Positions 10,560-21,938 of a stretch of DNA of 64,000 nt are shown one piece after another (the first letter of the stretch is position 1; every line of letters begins with the position of its first letter). Position numbers and translations under genes: made by a program. A model generated the notes under the pieces. It worked only from the letters and a program-made list of their open reading frames with translations. It did no database searches and was not told where the DNA came from. The DNA is from Loxodes magnus (Eukaryota; Ciliophora; Karyorelictea; Loxodida; Loxodidae). The stretch lies in assembly GCA_946699065.1 (NCBI GenBank), contig CAMPDV010000243.1, forward strand, positions 248,001-312,000, written 5' to 3'.

Positions 10560-11279
10560 AGGAAAGCTTCAACCTTAAAATGATTTAGCATTGCCCCCAG
10601 AAGAATGCGTCTCCTTGCGCAGCATACTTTTAGAGGAGCAAGCTCTTCCATAGCAGAAATATTCTTCCCAATATTTATTAGTTCTTTTTCTAATTTTTTA
10701 AGGCTCCACTTACAATGTTACTTCTCCAATGTTAATTTATTTTAAATTGATTATAATTGCAGTAGCTCTTCTTTCTGTTTACTCACACTTCCATTAAACT
10801 GATAGAGACGCTATTTTTCATATTGAGAATTGAAAAGTGCATTCATCTGGCGTTCATAACTATCGTTTATGAAGGCATTCAATTTAATTTTTCTCCTCCA
10901 CTTCTCTGTATACTTTTAGTTAAGATACTTAAGCTTTTATACCTCTTCTTGTAAATTAACGACCATTAATATAAATTGAGTAATGTTGACTTACTTAGTT
11001 CCAAAATCAAAGACTTAATGATACTTTACAACTTTTTTTCGTTTGCGCAGCTTTTTTTGTTTTTGGAGTTTTTAATATTCGTAGAATAGCGAATTTTTAA
11101 TTTTCCTCATATACCACATTTAAACCAGTTTGGGGAATAATTTCCTTCTTTAACCTCCTCAGATAATTTGAGGACTTTAGAAAAAAAATGATTCTATTGA
11201 AGTGAAAATTTTGACTAGAAATTGAACTTTCTTTCTCCCTACTTTTACGACACGGTAAAAAAACCTTTCCTGAATCCAT
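10560..11279 (-). pseudogene. Gag/ORF1-like element, copy F (decayed)
   Basis: The minus strand starts with MDSGKVFLPCRKSREKESS (ATG 11277-11279). After a frame change comes DFGTKQVNITQFILMVVNLQ then EEVQKLKYL, closely matching 49593-50200 (DYGTEQVEIG, MIVNLQEEVQKLKYL). A long coiled coil follows to about 10590. Near 10600 a decayed C-x2-C type knuckle may be present (AAQGD, GQC). A 5' relative of this copy lies at 51090-51283. Confidence 0.5.
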
Positions 11280-12294
11280 CTACCATTTTTTATTATAAAC
11301 TTAATAATAAAAAATAAACTTTCTACCTCTTAAAATCAGTTCTTAGTACAACTAATAAAAACTGTTTCCTCCTTAATTTTACAGAACGATAAAACAGTAT
11401 AAGATAGAATATCCAATCCTCTCATCCTTTTAGCATAATATAAGCACTCTAACATTTTTTGCCATTGACTATAGCTAAATATCCTTTTGCACGACTTTTA
11501 TATAATTTATCAAAAATGAAATGAAATTAGGGCTTAATTTTATGCTTTTTAGCTTTAGCTTTATCTAAGTATCTAAGTATAATCTTTTTATTTCTGATTT
11601 AACTTTCAAGAAGTATATTTTTTATTTTTGGAAGGTGATTTAATATCACGCAATTATTTTAATCAAGTCTTTTTTATTCAACCAAACGCTTAATCGTATA
11701 AGTTAAACCTTTAAACTCCATCTTAAACTCTAGTTTTATTTTCTGATTTAAACATTTTAAACTCTATAAGCTTAGTTTAAACCCTTTTTAGGTGAAATTT
11801 CTAAGTATTATGCTTATAATCAATTTTCTACTCTAGTTACTTTTGAAAGCTACCAATACTTTAAGGGTAAGGAATTTTAGTTATCAACTTGAATCTAGTT
11901 AATATCACCGATTTTGCTACCTTCCTCATGGCATTATCTACTTGCATTCTATTTATAAAGCTTCTGCTATTTTTAATTAGCGAACTATAACTAACTACCG
12001 CAAACTTCCTCATATGCTAGTCATTTTTTTGAATAGAGCAAACTACCTTATCCATTTCCTGTTTATCCTACATAAGACTATTAAAGCTAGAAACAGTAAA
12101 GCAGCCATCTTCCTTATAGCTTCTTCTTATCAAAGCTCTTAAGCAACTTACATATCAAATATACCTTAAAGAAGGAAGTAGCTTTCCCTTATTCATGATA
12201 ATAGTAGCTTTGCTATACTTTGATGATTAAGGATACTAAAAATACTTTAAATCATAACGTTTTTTATTTCCATCTAGATAAGAAAATTTAACTT
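11280..12294. other. 1-kb intergenic region
   Basis: AT-rich. Neither strand holds a frame with recognisable protein character. Presumably includes the promoter of the coiled-coil gene at 12295. Confidence 0.5.
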
Positions 12295-14103
12295 ATGAAC
12301 TCACAGACCATTTAGACAGGATTATCGAGGAGTAAAGCAAGATAAAGCAATTTAAAGAAGCAGTTGTATAATGCTTCTGTTAAGAGTCAGAGTAAATAGC
12401 CTTCTATTGATATGAGCTCACCTATGTCTTCCAATACTTCGCTACTCACTTAGACTCTATCTAAGAAGACTGTTTAGAATACTAAAGATTCAAGGTAGAA
12501 AAGTGAGAGTAGGGCTTCGATGGAAAGCTAAACTATTGATAAGATCCAAATCGAGAAATTTTCAAAGTTTCAGTTTCCTAATTAGCATAAGATATAGATC
12601 ACTAAGTAGCAGTATTATGGATTCTTATAGCTTGAAGCAGATTACTAACTCTCATTAAAATAGCTATTTACAGCAGAAAAGAAACTAAAAACGACTACTT
12701 CAAAAATTGCAAAGCAGCAGCACCAGATTCAATAATTAGAAAAAGAGAGTTAATTAGCAAAAGACCAGTTGGAATAAGTACTATCATAAAAAAAGACTGA
12801 TGCTGGTGAAATAACGAGACTAGTTGAAGACAATCATATGCTGGTAAATCAAATTAATATGATCAATAAGAAAGCCAAAACTTGGGGGAAAACCTAGAGC
12901 ACTGTTTCTAAAAATAACGACTATTTGAGAAAAATTATCTAAAAGGGAATGAAATATGTTAACTAACTCTAATAGATAGTAAGTGAAAGTACCAACTCTA
13001 ATGACTTAAGTAGCTTTCTTACTTCATTATCCAACGAAGTTTTCGATAAATTAATTGAATGAGCAAACTAGAATACGGAGTGTAGATAGTGTGTTGAAAA
13101 ATAGGCAGAGATTGAAAGTTTGAAAACTAAAGAACAGCTTTCTTAAACTAATTTATAGTTTCAGTAGCAGTTTAACGAGAAACTATAAGAACATATAGAC
13201 ATTTTGTAAGATCGAGTCAAAAAGCTAGAAGGATAAAGAGATTTATTAGCTAAAAATCTTTAGCTCAAGACTTAGTTTCCTGAGACATAGTAGAGAGATA
13301 CTGATTTCTAGATGTAATCTCTAACCTAAAAGCAATTATAGCAATAATATATAATTGACAATCTAAGATCGACTAACTGGACATATGAAAAGGATTAATC
13401 AACCAACTCTAATCTTAATAACCATCTACTAGCAAAAAATAAGTTTAATAGAGACAAAGAAAAAAAACCATAGGAAGACTAGGACAGTTAAAGCATAGAG
13501 GGAGAAAACTTGAAATAAGAGATAGGATACTTGGATAAAGAAATTAAGAAGATGCAAGTAAATTTGTAGAAAGTATTGCTAGAATAACATTTCATATAAT
13601 TTATTAATACCATCTTCATTCTATTATAGACTCTATAACTCAATGCTTCTCTACCTTAATAACCATATCTATCAGTACCAAAGTAACAGTTTATATTTAG
13701 AAAGTCTAGCATTTTAAATATAGAAGCATAAGGTTTGCTTGGACCTTTATATAAGATAAAATAGACAAGTATAGTACTTAAAGGTTAGTACTTAAAGATG
13801 ATTGTTTAACTATATCAAGAGATAAAATATCAAAATAGAACTATTGAGTTAATAATTAAAATAGGTATCTTGATATAAGTAACTATGCTTTATAAATATT
13901 TTAATACTATATAGAAAAATAAAAATGAGCATAGAATTTTAAACGCTATATACTTTAAGCGCTGCTTGTTAAGTTATGCAAATAAATAATTAATAAATCA
14001 TTATAAATTTAAAAATCTATACACTAGATAAGAGTCTAGTAATAAAGCTAGTGTTCTTGATTAATAATTTTATTATTATTTGAAGTCATTAACTTCAATA
14101 TGA
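12295..14103 (+). CDS. Coiled-coil protein, about 600 aa
   Basis: ATG at 12295, one in-frame TGA used as Trp (LIEWANQN), terminal TGA at 14101-14103; 602 residues if no intron. The N-terminal 90 residues are Ser/Thr/Gln-rich and probably disordered; from about 110 to 440 the protein is heptad-rich coiled coil with Gln, Lys and Glu (QLEKESQLAKDQLEQVL). The last 150 residues are much more hydrophobic and AT-rich in coding sequence, so the true C terminus may lie earlier, near 13650-13750, behind an unseen short intron. The next gene converges on it with a 120-nt gap. No specific family recognised; structural or cytoskeletal by composition. Confidence 0.6.
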
Positions 14104-14223
14104 ACTTGTATCTTTCTTCATGTAAGGATTATTAGAAAAGGTAAAATAAACTTAATAGGAGAATCAAGTAGTATATGGAAAAAGGAAGTTTCAGTTTTAA
14201 TAAGATAAAATTTAAATTGCTTA

Positions 14224-15548
14224 TCATAAGTTTTTAGGCGTAGTTTCCGTTGAGATAGGGTTATAATTAATAGTTTGAGCTATTGGAGTTTTACTAATAT
14301 CAGGAAATTAGTTATCGCTGATTTTCTGATTAGTTTATGAAGTTTGTAAAAAGATATTTCTCCTACATAAAGTACTTACACTCTTCCAATGTCGAACCTA
14401 TTTGTTATAGCCATATTTCTAAGCTGTTCCTTTATTTATATTCTCTGAAGTGTGTTTTCTGTGCTGAGTTTTAGTCTTTCAGACTTGATCTTATTTTTTT
14501 CCTTTTCATACTATTAAATCTTCTAATTAATTTCATTTGCCTTTTATATTTTGCTTTTAACTAAGTATTCATCTCTTTTTTGCTAATGTAGTTTGTTTAG
14601 TTGCTTATTTATTTCTTTGAGTTTTCTCTACTCTTGTTGTAAAAGCAGTCTCCTTTCACAAGATGCTTTCTATTTTTATACTCTTTCAAACGTTTTTCCT
14701 TGCTTACCAATGAGAATTTCTTTTCTTTATTCCAGTTAGAGTTACTCTTTCTCACGTGTCTGAGCTATCTTCATGTCTTTGTTCTACGATTAAGACCGCA
14801 AGTTAAGTGATTGCTTGCATTTTTGGTTTAGAATTTGATTATACTTTTCCTCAAGATCTATCTAATTTCGGATATATCTATCTCTTTTCTACTCCCACGT
14901 ATTCTTATTAATGCTGATCACTTACTTACGTTTTTATTCACTTTGCTATCTTTTCATCTATGAATCTCGCTATTTTTCCTTCTTACTTTATTCTATTCGA
15001 TTCATTTTTTCTTAATCTCTTTTCTATTTTTCCCTAAATTTCTGCCATCTTAGCTACTCCATTTCTTATAAATTCTATTAAGCTCTATTTGTCTTTTCTA
15101 GCATCTTCTACTCATTCTCTTTTCTCATTTACTCTAGTTCCTTCTACTTTTTTCTTTCTCTTTCTTACATTCTAAATTCTGCTTCTTCTGTTTTCTGCAT
15201 TAGTTCTTGTGCAAACTTTTGCATTTAAGTGTCAGCTCTTTCAAGTACTTCCTTCTTTTTATTCTCTTTCTGCATTTTTAAATCCCTTCGAAGCTTTTGT
15301 GCCTCTCTTTTTTACTAAAGTTCCTCTGCTAATTTTTCCTACCCCCGCTACTGTTATTTTTAATAGTGTTCTTCATACTTCTGGTTCATTAATTCCTCAT
15401 TTTTCAGCATATTTTCTAAGAGGCGATAATGTTTTGCCTTTGCTGTTGCGAGAGGAATTCTAGAACTATATGAAGAAATAGGTCTAGCGATGAAATTAGA
15501 AGGCGCAGCAGAAATAGGTCTTTTACTAAAGTTAGAAAGAGATTCCAT
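14224..15548 (-). CDS. Coiled-coil protein, 435 aa, one 17-nt intron
   Basis: ATG at 15546-15548 (MESLSNFSKRPISAAPSNF). The N-terminal 50 residues are Ser/Pro/Arg-rich, followed by about 300 residues of highly charged single-helix or coiled-coil sequence (ERERKKQKELEQMRKENEQ). Removing a GTAAG...GTAG intron of 17 nt at 14363-14379 gives a smooth C terminus, TINYNPISTETTPKNL, ending at TGA 14224-14226. Without the splice the frame runs into low-complexity sequence. The exons sum to exactly 436 codons. Composition resembles axonemal or basal-body coiled-coil proteins, but no family can be named. Confidence 0.7.
14363..14379 (-). other. 17-nt spliceosomal intron
   Basis: GTAAGTACTTTATGTAG on the coding strand. 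Inferred from frame restoration and the resulting natural C terminus. Confidence 0.7.
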
Positions 15549-16692
15549 TTAACGCCTAATTTTCAACTCTTTGATATCCTTAACTCTCTAGATCATTTCT
15601 ATATAGAAGCTTACTTAGCCTTTTACTCTCAAAGAACTCATAGTGCATTTTTTAAACCTCTGAATCTTCACTCACATTCCAAAACGACTAAAGTGGTTTA
15701 TACAGCAGCTCTTAAGGATCAATTCCATCAGTAAAACACGCATCAATTGATCTAGGAGTGTTCACTGTTCACTTTTACTCATGCAAGTCTAAATTCTCAA
15801 TGGATATTTTAGGTCCTTTAATACTAGCGCTTTTAACTAGTCTCTATTTGTCTACACTAGCCATTTACAAGCTGTATTTAAATGGCAATTTAATTTAGTA
15901 ACTTGCCCTAAGCTAATTTATACTCAGCTGCTACTATTTTCTCTTATACTACACCAAATAGTATTAAGATATAGCCTAAGGTTATTAGCATCATTTATGT
16001 CCATTTTAAGCATAATAATAGTAAGCTGAGATAGTTAGAAGCGTATTAGCTTCTGAATATCATAGGTAGGTAAATGAATGTTAAGTACTTGCTATGTGAG
16101 GTTGGATAAAGGAATAACGCTTGATTATGTAGCATAATACAAACTAAGGTATTTAAAGCTTTAGATTGACTAGCACAATAATATGTCTAGCAGTTCTTCA
16201 TTTTTAAGACAGTTGCATAATTATATTATGATAGAAAGGATTAGTAAATAGGGTTAAGTAATGAGACAGATGATTACGATAGTTACTCATTATATTTGAA
16301 AGGACTTAGAATGGAAAAAGTAGAAAAGATAGTTTATAAGTCAAAATTAATTTATATTTGATGAAGGTTTATAAAAGCAAGATGGTACATACTTTTAAGC
16401 CGAAAAACTAGGTTGATATGTCTCTCCAAAGTATAACTTCAAACACTTTAAATAAGCATAATAAGAATATCAATCAATCATATGGCAAACTTTATTACCT
16501 TTTTAGTCTTAAAAGGAAAAGTAATTAAATAAGGTATTATAAGGCATATCAGTGCTAAAATAAGCAGATAATAAAATCATCTTTTGCTCTAAGTTTCAGT
16601 TGTATATCAAGTTTTAAGTAGATAATGAAGATAGAGTTAAAGTACTGTTATAACTATAATACATAAGGATATAATTAGAACTATTAAATAAA
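15549..16692. other. Divergent intergenic region
   Basis: Lies between two divergently transcribed genes, so both promoters should be here. A short minus frame just upstream of 15548 (MHYEFFESKRLSKLLYRND) is possible but is not in frame with the downstream gene. Otherwise nothing recognised. Confidence 0.5.
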
Positions 16693-17859
16693 ATGCAGCA
16701 ATTTATTAAGAACCTAATTTTAATTGACATTAGTAGAAAGCCTCAGATGCCTAAACCTAATGAGGATGATATCGTCGATGCTAAGATTATGTATTACTAC
16801 CCTCCTAACACTGACTAGTTCACTATAAGGTAGTAGGTAGGTCTCGCTGAAGGTTGCATTATGTTTCATAAAGATTTTGCTGAGGAAGAGCTTGAGATAA
16901 TAAGCACGGATTAATTTAGCTAGTTGTTTCTCAAATGCTATGAAAATATGTATATGATCATGGCTGTACAAAACACTAGTCATAAATCTAATGAGCTTGT
17001 CCTTAAACTTTTCGAAGTCTTGGTACTATTTCACGGACCGCTCAATACTAAGTCCAAAGAAGTTATTTCTCAAATAATGGAACGCTTCATAACTGCTTGG
17101 CAACTTGAATTCTCAGATTCTCCAGATTAGCTTGACGGGTTTTACTACTGTCCAGTAGATTCTCGGATCTTTCTTAAATGCTGTACTTATCTATAAAAAG
17201 TTCAATACACTAATAAAGTTCTAGGGGCTCTTTTTTCAGATGGCCTGCTTATTTCCACTAGTATTCCTCTAGATTGCTTGAGAATTCTTTATAGACTCCT
17301 ATTTTTGGATAGAAAAGGGAAATTATCACCCATCTGGAAGAATACTAGTGAGCCTAAGATGATACTGAAGGATTATCTGAACCCTAACATTAATTTGGTC
17401 ACAGGAGGAGGTTTTCTGTTCCAAGTGTTTCCAATTATCTTTTGGAACGATATATAGTATTAGGTATAGGTAGTCTTCCGTGGCTAGATCAGCATCCTAT
17501 ATTTAACACAGCAGCAGGACTTCTTACTTCAGATACCTTAATTCTTTGATGAAATCCCAAAGTAGATTTAGACTCCGTAATAAGAAGGATATAGATATGT
17601 TTACTTCAACAAAATCAACTTTGCTATTAAGAGAGAAATCGCTGAAAGACATGAAAAGTTCGACATTTGAAAAGTATGGAGAGCATGCCAGGATCTAAAT
17701 GAAGCTGGTATCCTGTTAGGGAAATATTGGGTTATTTCCATAAACAGCTCTAAGCTGAGAAGAATTTTACTGCTGCTGCCTGGAGCTTATACGATTCATA
17801 AAGTTGAAGAAGAAAAGGAGAAGTTACTTAATACTTTATTTAGCTCTTTATTCATTTGA
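16693..17859 (+). CDS. CCZ1: CCZ1-like vacuolar/late endosomal fusion protein
   Basis: 388 residues, ATG 16693, stop TGA 17857-17859, one internal TGA=Trp (FDIWKVWRA). The N terminus has the longin-type start of CCZ1: a beta-strand LILIDISRKP, an acidic loop, then KIMYYYPP and GLAEGCIMF; later YCPVDSRIFLKCC and the conserved-type DGLLISTSIPLDC. CCZ1 pairs with MON1 as the guanine-nucleotide exchange factor for Rab7 on late endosomes and vacuoles; that role is family knowledge. The length is a little shorter than animal CCZ1 (about 480 aa). Intronless. The assignment rests on motif order, not on an alignment. Confidence 0.7.
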
Positions 17860-18110
17860 TATTATACATAATATGTCAAACTTTAAAGAATTCTCCTCTG
17901 TTACTACTTGTCGGACTGTTGATTCCAGCTTTAGACCTGGCAATATCAAAGGATACATTCGCTTTGTTGAAAAAATTGTTCACTATCTTATCATTCTAAA
18001 TTTCGTCAAAGTGAATATCAGTGTATTTTAGGTTATCCACATAGGTTACATGCTACCGTATTTGTAGCTCTTCTAATGATCTTTGCGTATCTTCGAATTA
18101 TTCAAGAGAT
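17860..18110. other. Convergent intergenic spacer
   Basis: 250 nt between the tail-to-tail CCZ1-like and phosphatase genes. AT-rich, nothing recognised. Confidence 0.5.
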
Positions 18111-19059
18111 TCATCGAGTATTTCTGAATAAATGATTACCCTATTCAAACTTAATAAGTCCTTACACCTTCTATTCTTCCTTCTTATCCTTTAATATAAG
18201 TGGAGTCTTTTCTTTTGGAGATGCTAACTATTGTTCTATTCGTTCAAGTGCTCTTCTAAGTACTGTTCTAACATCATCAATCTATGTAAATTAATACCTT
18301 AGAAAGCTAGATGAGTATAGGAAGCAACTCGTACAGCTCCCTATCAGATTTGTCATCATATCACGATTTGATTGGTATGGCGTTTTCAGGCTAGAATTTA
18401 TAAGAATTAGGTGAGTTCTATATAAAGAGGCTTACATCAATGATTATAATGTCCTTCATATTCCTACCTAGTTTAGTGAGGTCTTTTACATACTACCCTT
18501 CACTTAATGTACAAGACTCTCTGAACACTCTATGACTGCATAGTCCATAAGTATCCAGTTTATCAAGCAAGGGATTTGCGTATTTGGAAAGACTTGCTGT
18601 ATAAATTACAAGTTCATATATTGGAGCTAAGCTTGCTAGAAATTCATCTACTCCTGGGCGTTTTAGGATATACACATCATACATTCTTTATTCTATCTCC
18701 ACCTACACTATAATATCAGGTTTCTACGAGGGCTAAAAGGAAGAATGCACCAAAGTTTCATCAAGATCTAGAACTAAAGTTTTCTTATTCAGATTTTCAG
18801 CTGAAATAGGAGGAAGAATAAATTAGCTTTTTTCAGCCAGTTTTAGTTACTGTTGTTCCACAGTGCTAAAACAAGAGCATAGTTACGATATAAACGCAGA
18901 AATTCGATTTTTCTTGATAGAAATATTGCTTTTAAAGGGTTACAAAGCAGGTACTTTAATTTAGCCAATAGTAGGAGTCTAGTTATTCATAGTACTTCCA
19001 TTTTGATTTACTTAGGTTATTATATCTTAGATTTTGGGATCTATTGCGTTTTGCTCCAT
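18111..19059 (-). CDS. SCP/FCP1-type phosphatase (HAD, CTD phosphatase-like)
   Basis: ATG 19057-19059, stop TGA 18111-18113; 310 residues after removing a 16-nt intron. Residues 98-103 are the HAD motif DLDETL (nucleophile D98, acid D100). They are followed by KRPGVDEFLASLAPIYELVI, YTASLSKYANPLLDKLD and the C-terminal part NMKDIIIIDVS plus NAIPIKSWYDDKSDRELYEL, the standard order of small CTD phosphatase/Dullard/NIF domains. The W of KSWYDD is encoded by TGA. The 97-residue N-terminal extension is Gln/Asn-rich. Family members dephosphorylate serines of the RNA polymerase II CTD or other phosphoproteins. The next gene upstream on the same strand is a CTD-binding CID protein. Confidence 0.92.
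18282..18297 (-). other. 16-nt intron in the phosphatase gene
   Basis: GTATTAATTTACATAG on the coding strand. Splicing joins ELLPILIQLSK to IDDVRTVLRRALERIEQQ, restoring the conserved end of the phosphatase domain; unspliced reading is out of frame. Confidence 0.88.
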
Positions 19060-20100
19060 TTTTAAGAAAATTCTTGAGAATTTTAGCTAAAAAATGATTA
19101 TTCTGTTCTCTATTTTTCAATTAACATACTTAAAACCTACTTAACGCTAATGCAGTTAAAAGGAAATCCAAATTAGCTAACTGAATAGAGAAGATAGTCA
19201 TACTTACTCCTTAAATAGGATATAGGGAAGGATTTTAAGCTGTGATAGTACAAAAGGAGCTTAGTAAGATTTTTGAAAAAGGAGTTTAACGGATAATAAG
19301 AAAATAAACTGGTAATATCTGTAAGGTTAAGCTAATTAACTAATATCTGGCTATATATCTAACTAAGCATCTTTATAAAATAACTCATCATTGAAGCGTT
19401 AAAATTTTAACTTAGAGCAAAGAAGTAAATTAAGAAAGTGATGGTAAAGTATAATTTTAACTGATTAGCTTTAGCCATATTTTCTTAAGTATTATTGATA
19501 GTAAAATTAAAGACTTGGTAAGTAGGTGTGATATATTAGAGTGCAGTGAATTTTGATATGTTTTTAGATTATCAAATGGAATAAAAAAGGAGCAGTAAGA
19601 TAGAAAGGTATGAGTATAGTAAGAATAGAGAGTTAAAGATGGTATTGACGATTGCTATAGTATGAGATATAAATATTAGCTTGACATTTAAGATCATATA
19701 TGTTTAGTCTAAGTATGAGTGAAAGCTTAGTTAAAGTATTAGGAAAGTTTACCATATGCAAAGTAATATTTTCTAATTTACTAAGGTAGTTAAGCTTTAT
19801 ATATCAAGTTTAGGTTAAAAATAATATTAAGTAATCAGTTAAATGAGGAAAGGGGATACTAATAGGAATTAACAGGGATATTTTATGAAGATGAAATACT
19901 TAATCATCTTAAACTTTGATTAGATGTGCTTTTAATTAAATGATGTAGTATTATATATTCAGTATTGCAAATGACAAATAGACTTTTTGAAATACTAAAG
20001 GGTATAAAAGTTTATGATGAGAAGGTGTAATTTGTAGTATACACAATAAATGACTGTAAAAAATTGCTAGCTTTAAAAAATAAAATGAAGACAATGAAAT
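19060..20100. other. 1-kb intergenic region
   Basis: AT-rich; no frame on either strand resembles a protein. Contains the phosphatase promoter (minus strand). Confidence 0.5.
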
Positions 20101-20799
20101 TCATTTTTCCTGCTGAACGTTATAAAGGTTCCACTGCTTCTCAACTTGCTCCGATAAAATTAGCATTGCAGCTCCTTATCTCACTATATCTTTCTCAAGC
20201 TGGGTTCGGTAGTTTTCGATTACCTCTTGAAGATGATTTAACTCTTCTTGACTTACATTTTCTTCTGATTTTTTTATTTCTTCCACTCGCTTAAGCTCAG
20301 CTTCTGGAACTACATATATACTATTCAGTTAATTTGTATAGTAAACTGCCTATAGAAGCTAAGACTGCTGAATCAAATTAGCTCCATTTTTCTCCTCTTC
20401 AATCTTCCTTTGAATATCCTCAATTTTCTCTCTCACTTGCCTTGAGTAGTTATTAACATACACAGTATTTGTTTCTCATATCGAAGTAATAGTTTTCAGG
20501 TCACCAAGTACTTCTTCATTTTAATTTATACCAAGAACGTTAATTATCTGATCCATAATATCAGCGAATGTCTGCAAATATAAGGAGCTAGTATACTTCA
20601 CTTTAAGGAGTATCTCATTAAGAATAAAAATCAGCTATTTCTATTTTTCCTTCTTTTGAAAATACTAAAATCAAACTTAAGTGATTTCACTCGCTTTAGC
20701 CTCATTATTGAACATATACTGAACCACATTCTATATGTCAAACTATCTAGGCTAAGCAGGAAAATTTAGAAGCATCTAGTTGAATTCAGATACACTCAT
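20101..20799 (-). CDS. CID-domain protein (RPRD/Rtt103-like)
   Basis: 232 residues, ATG 20797-20799, TGA stop 20101-20103, no intron. Residues about 4-110 form a CTD-interacting domain: FNQMLLNFPAQPRQFDIQNV, then FNNEAKASEITQVWFQYF, QKQLIFILNEILLKVKYTS and LKTITSIWETN. The last contains the signature 'IW' before the final helix, and that W is a TGA codon (20476-20478). The remaining half is coiled coil (REKIEDIQRKIEEEK; LNHLQEVIENYRTQLEK), as in RPRD1A/B and Rtt103. Such proteins bind phosphorylated Pol II CTD and couple it to termination and CTD phosphatases. Its neighbour is an SCP-type phosphatase. Confidence 0.85.
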
Positions 20800-21397
20800 T
20801 ATTATATTTTAACGAATTCAGATTTGAATTTAGTTTAAAATTTCGTTCAATTTGGAAACATTTTTATCTTCAAAATCGCATTTAAGATAAGAGGGTAAGA
20901 ACTCCTAGCTTCTATGATTATCACACTCTCAGTATGGTATCAAAATAAAAGCTAAACAGAGATCACATTAGAAGCGAAAGGAGATCTAAAGTGTCTTCTT
21001 AAAGTAATCTTAGACTGCTTAGATTTCTGTCTAAGATGGTAAGATAAGCAAAGTAGTGAAAATGAATCACGATGATTATAAGGTAATAAGATAGAAACAT
21101 TGCATATCACCTAAGGGTAATAATGATATATATTCTACTAAAGCATACCATTAAATAATACTTCTCTCACTCTTTTGCTTAAACTCATATAACTAGCACT
21201 ACATAAAAAACCATATAATATATTAAACAAGCTGCATATATATGATGCTACAGAAGAAAAGGTTTACAAGATTAGATCGATCTGAGATATTAAGTGATAG
21301 AGTAATTGATTAATGTCTGGATTGCTATTCATTTAATTTAGCTTTCAACATCACTTTTGTAATTTAAAATAAAGGATTTTTGGGTTAAATTAGAAAA
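20800..21397. other. Divergent intergenic region
   Basis: About 600 nt between divergent start codons; no frame supported, probably holds both promoters. Confidence 0.5.
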
Positions 21398-21647
21398 ATG
21401 GAAAAAAAGCTTTTCTAATACTACAGAGAACTTCCTTCTCAACAGGAAAGATTATTCTGAAATAGACTTCATAGATGGAGAATGGACCCTCATGACTATC
21501 CTAAAATGTGGAGAAGTGGAAGTATGGGTTGGTCAAGTATTTTAAAAGTTAGATATGGTGTCATGATGTTTTTAGCCTATAGATTCACAATCCATAGTAA
21601 GACATTTTTAACTATTTTTAGTAATAAACCCTCCACATCACCACTGA
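21398..21647 (+). CDS. Small single-helix membrane protein, about 74 aa
   Basis: ATG at 21398. The frame reads a basic, Trp-rich N terminus (NRLHRWRMDPHDYPKMW), then SILKVRYGVMMFLAYRFTIH, a likely membrane helix. A GTAAG...TTTTAG intron of 25 nt (21597-21621) gives the ending HIINPPHHH and TGA at 21645-21647; the exons sum to 75 codons. The intron is longer than the others in the window. A short protein with one helix and a histidine tail is reminiscent of small mitochondrial respiratory-complex subunits (NDUFB3-like), which is only a guess. Confidence 0.5.
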
Positions 21648-21938
21648 GCAAAGCGAATACTTTAACTTTTTTAGTTAACTTACAATAAATAAGTATATTT
21701 ATTCACCTCTTTGATCAACTATATCACTCTCCTTTATCTTCTATCTTAGCTGGCATTTCTTTCAATCATCTTTATATCAGTTAAACATTCTTAGACTTAC
21801 ATATAGCAATATATATATCAAGGACAAGTCTATCATTGACTTCACAAAATAGTGTACCATATGCATGCTTTTGCTTTTCGCACATTGATAGAAACCTAAA
21901 ATTAGAAAGCAATTTATTAAAATAGAAAATAAGCATAA
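21648..21938. other. Convergent intergenic spacer
   Basis: About 290 nt, AT-rich, nothing recognised. Confidence 0.5.

Noticed and set aside
15209..15463. Plus-strand frame of 84 codons
   Set aside because: Antisense of the coiled-coil gene at 14224-15548.
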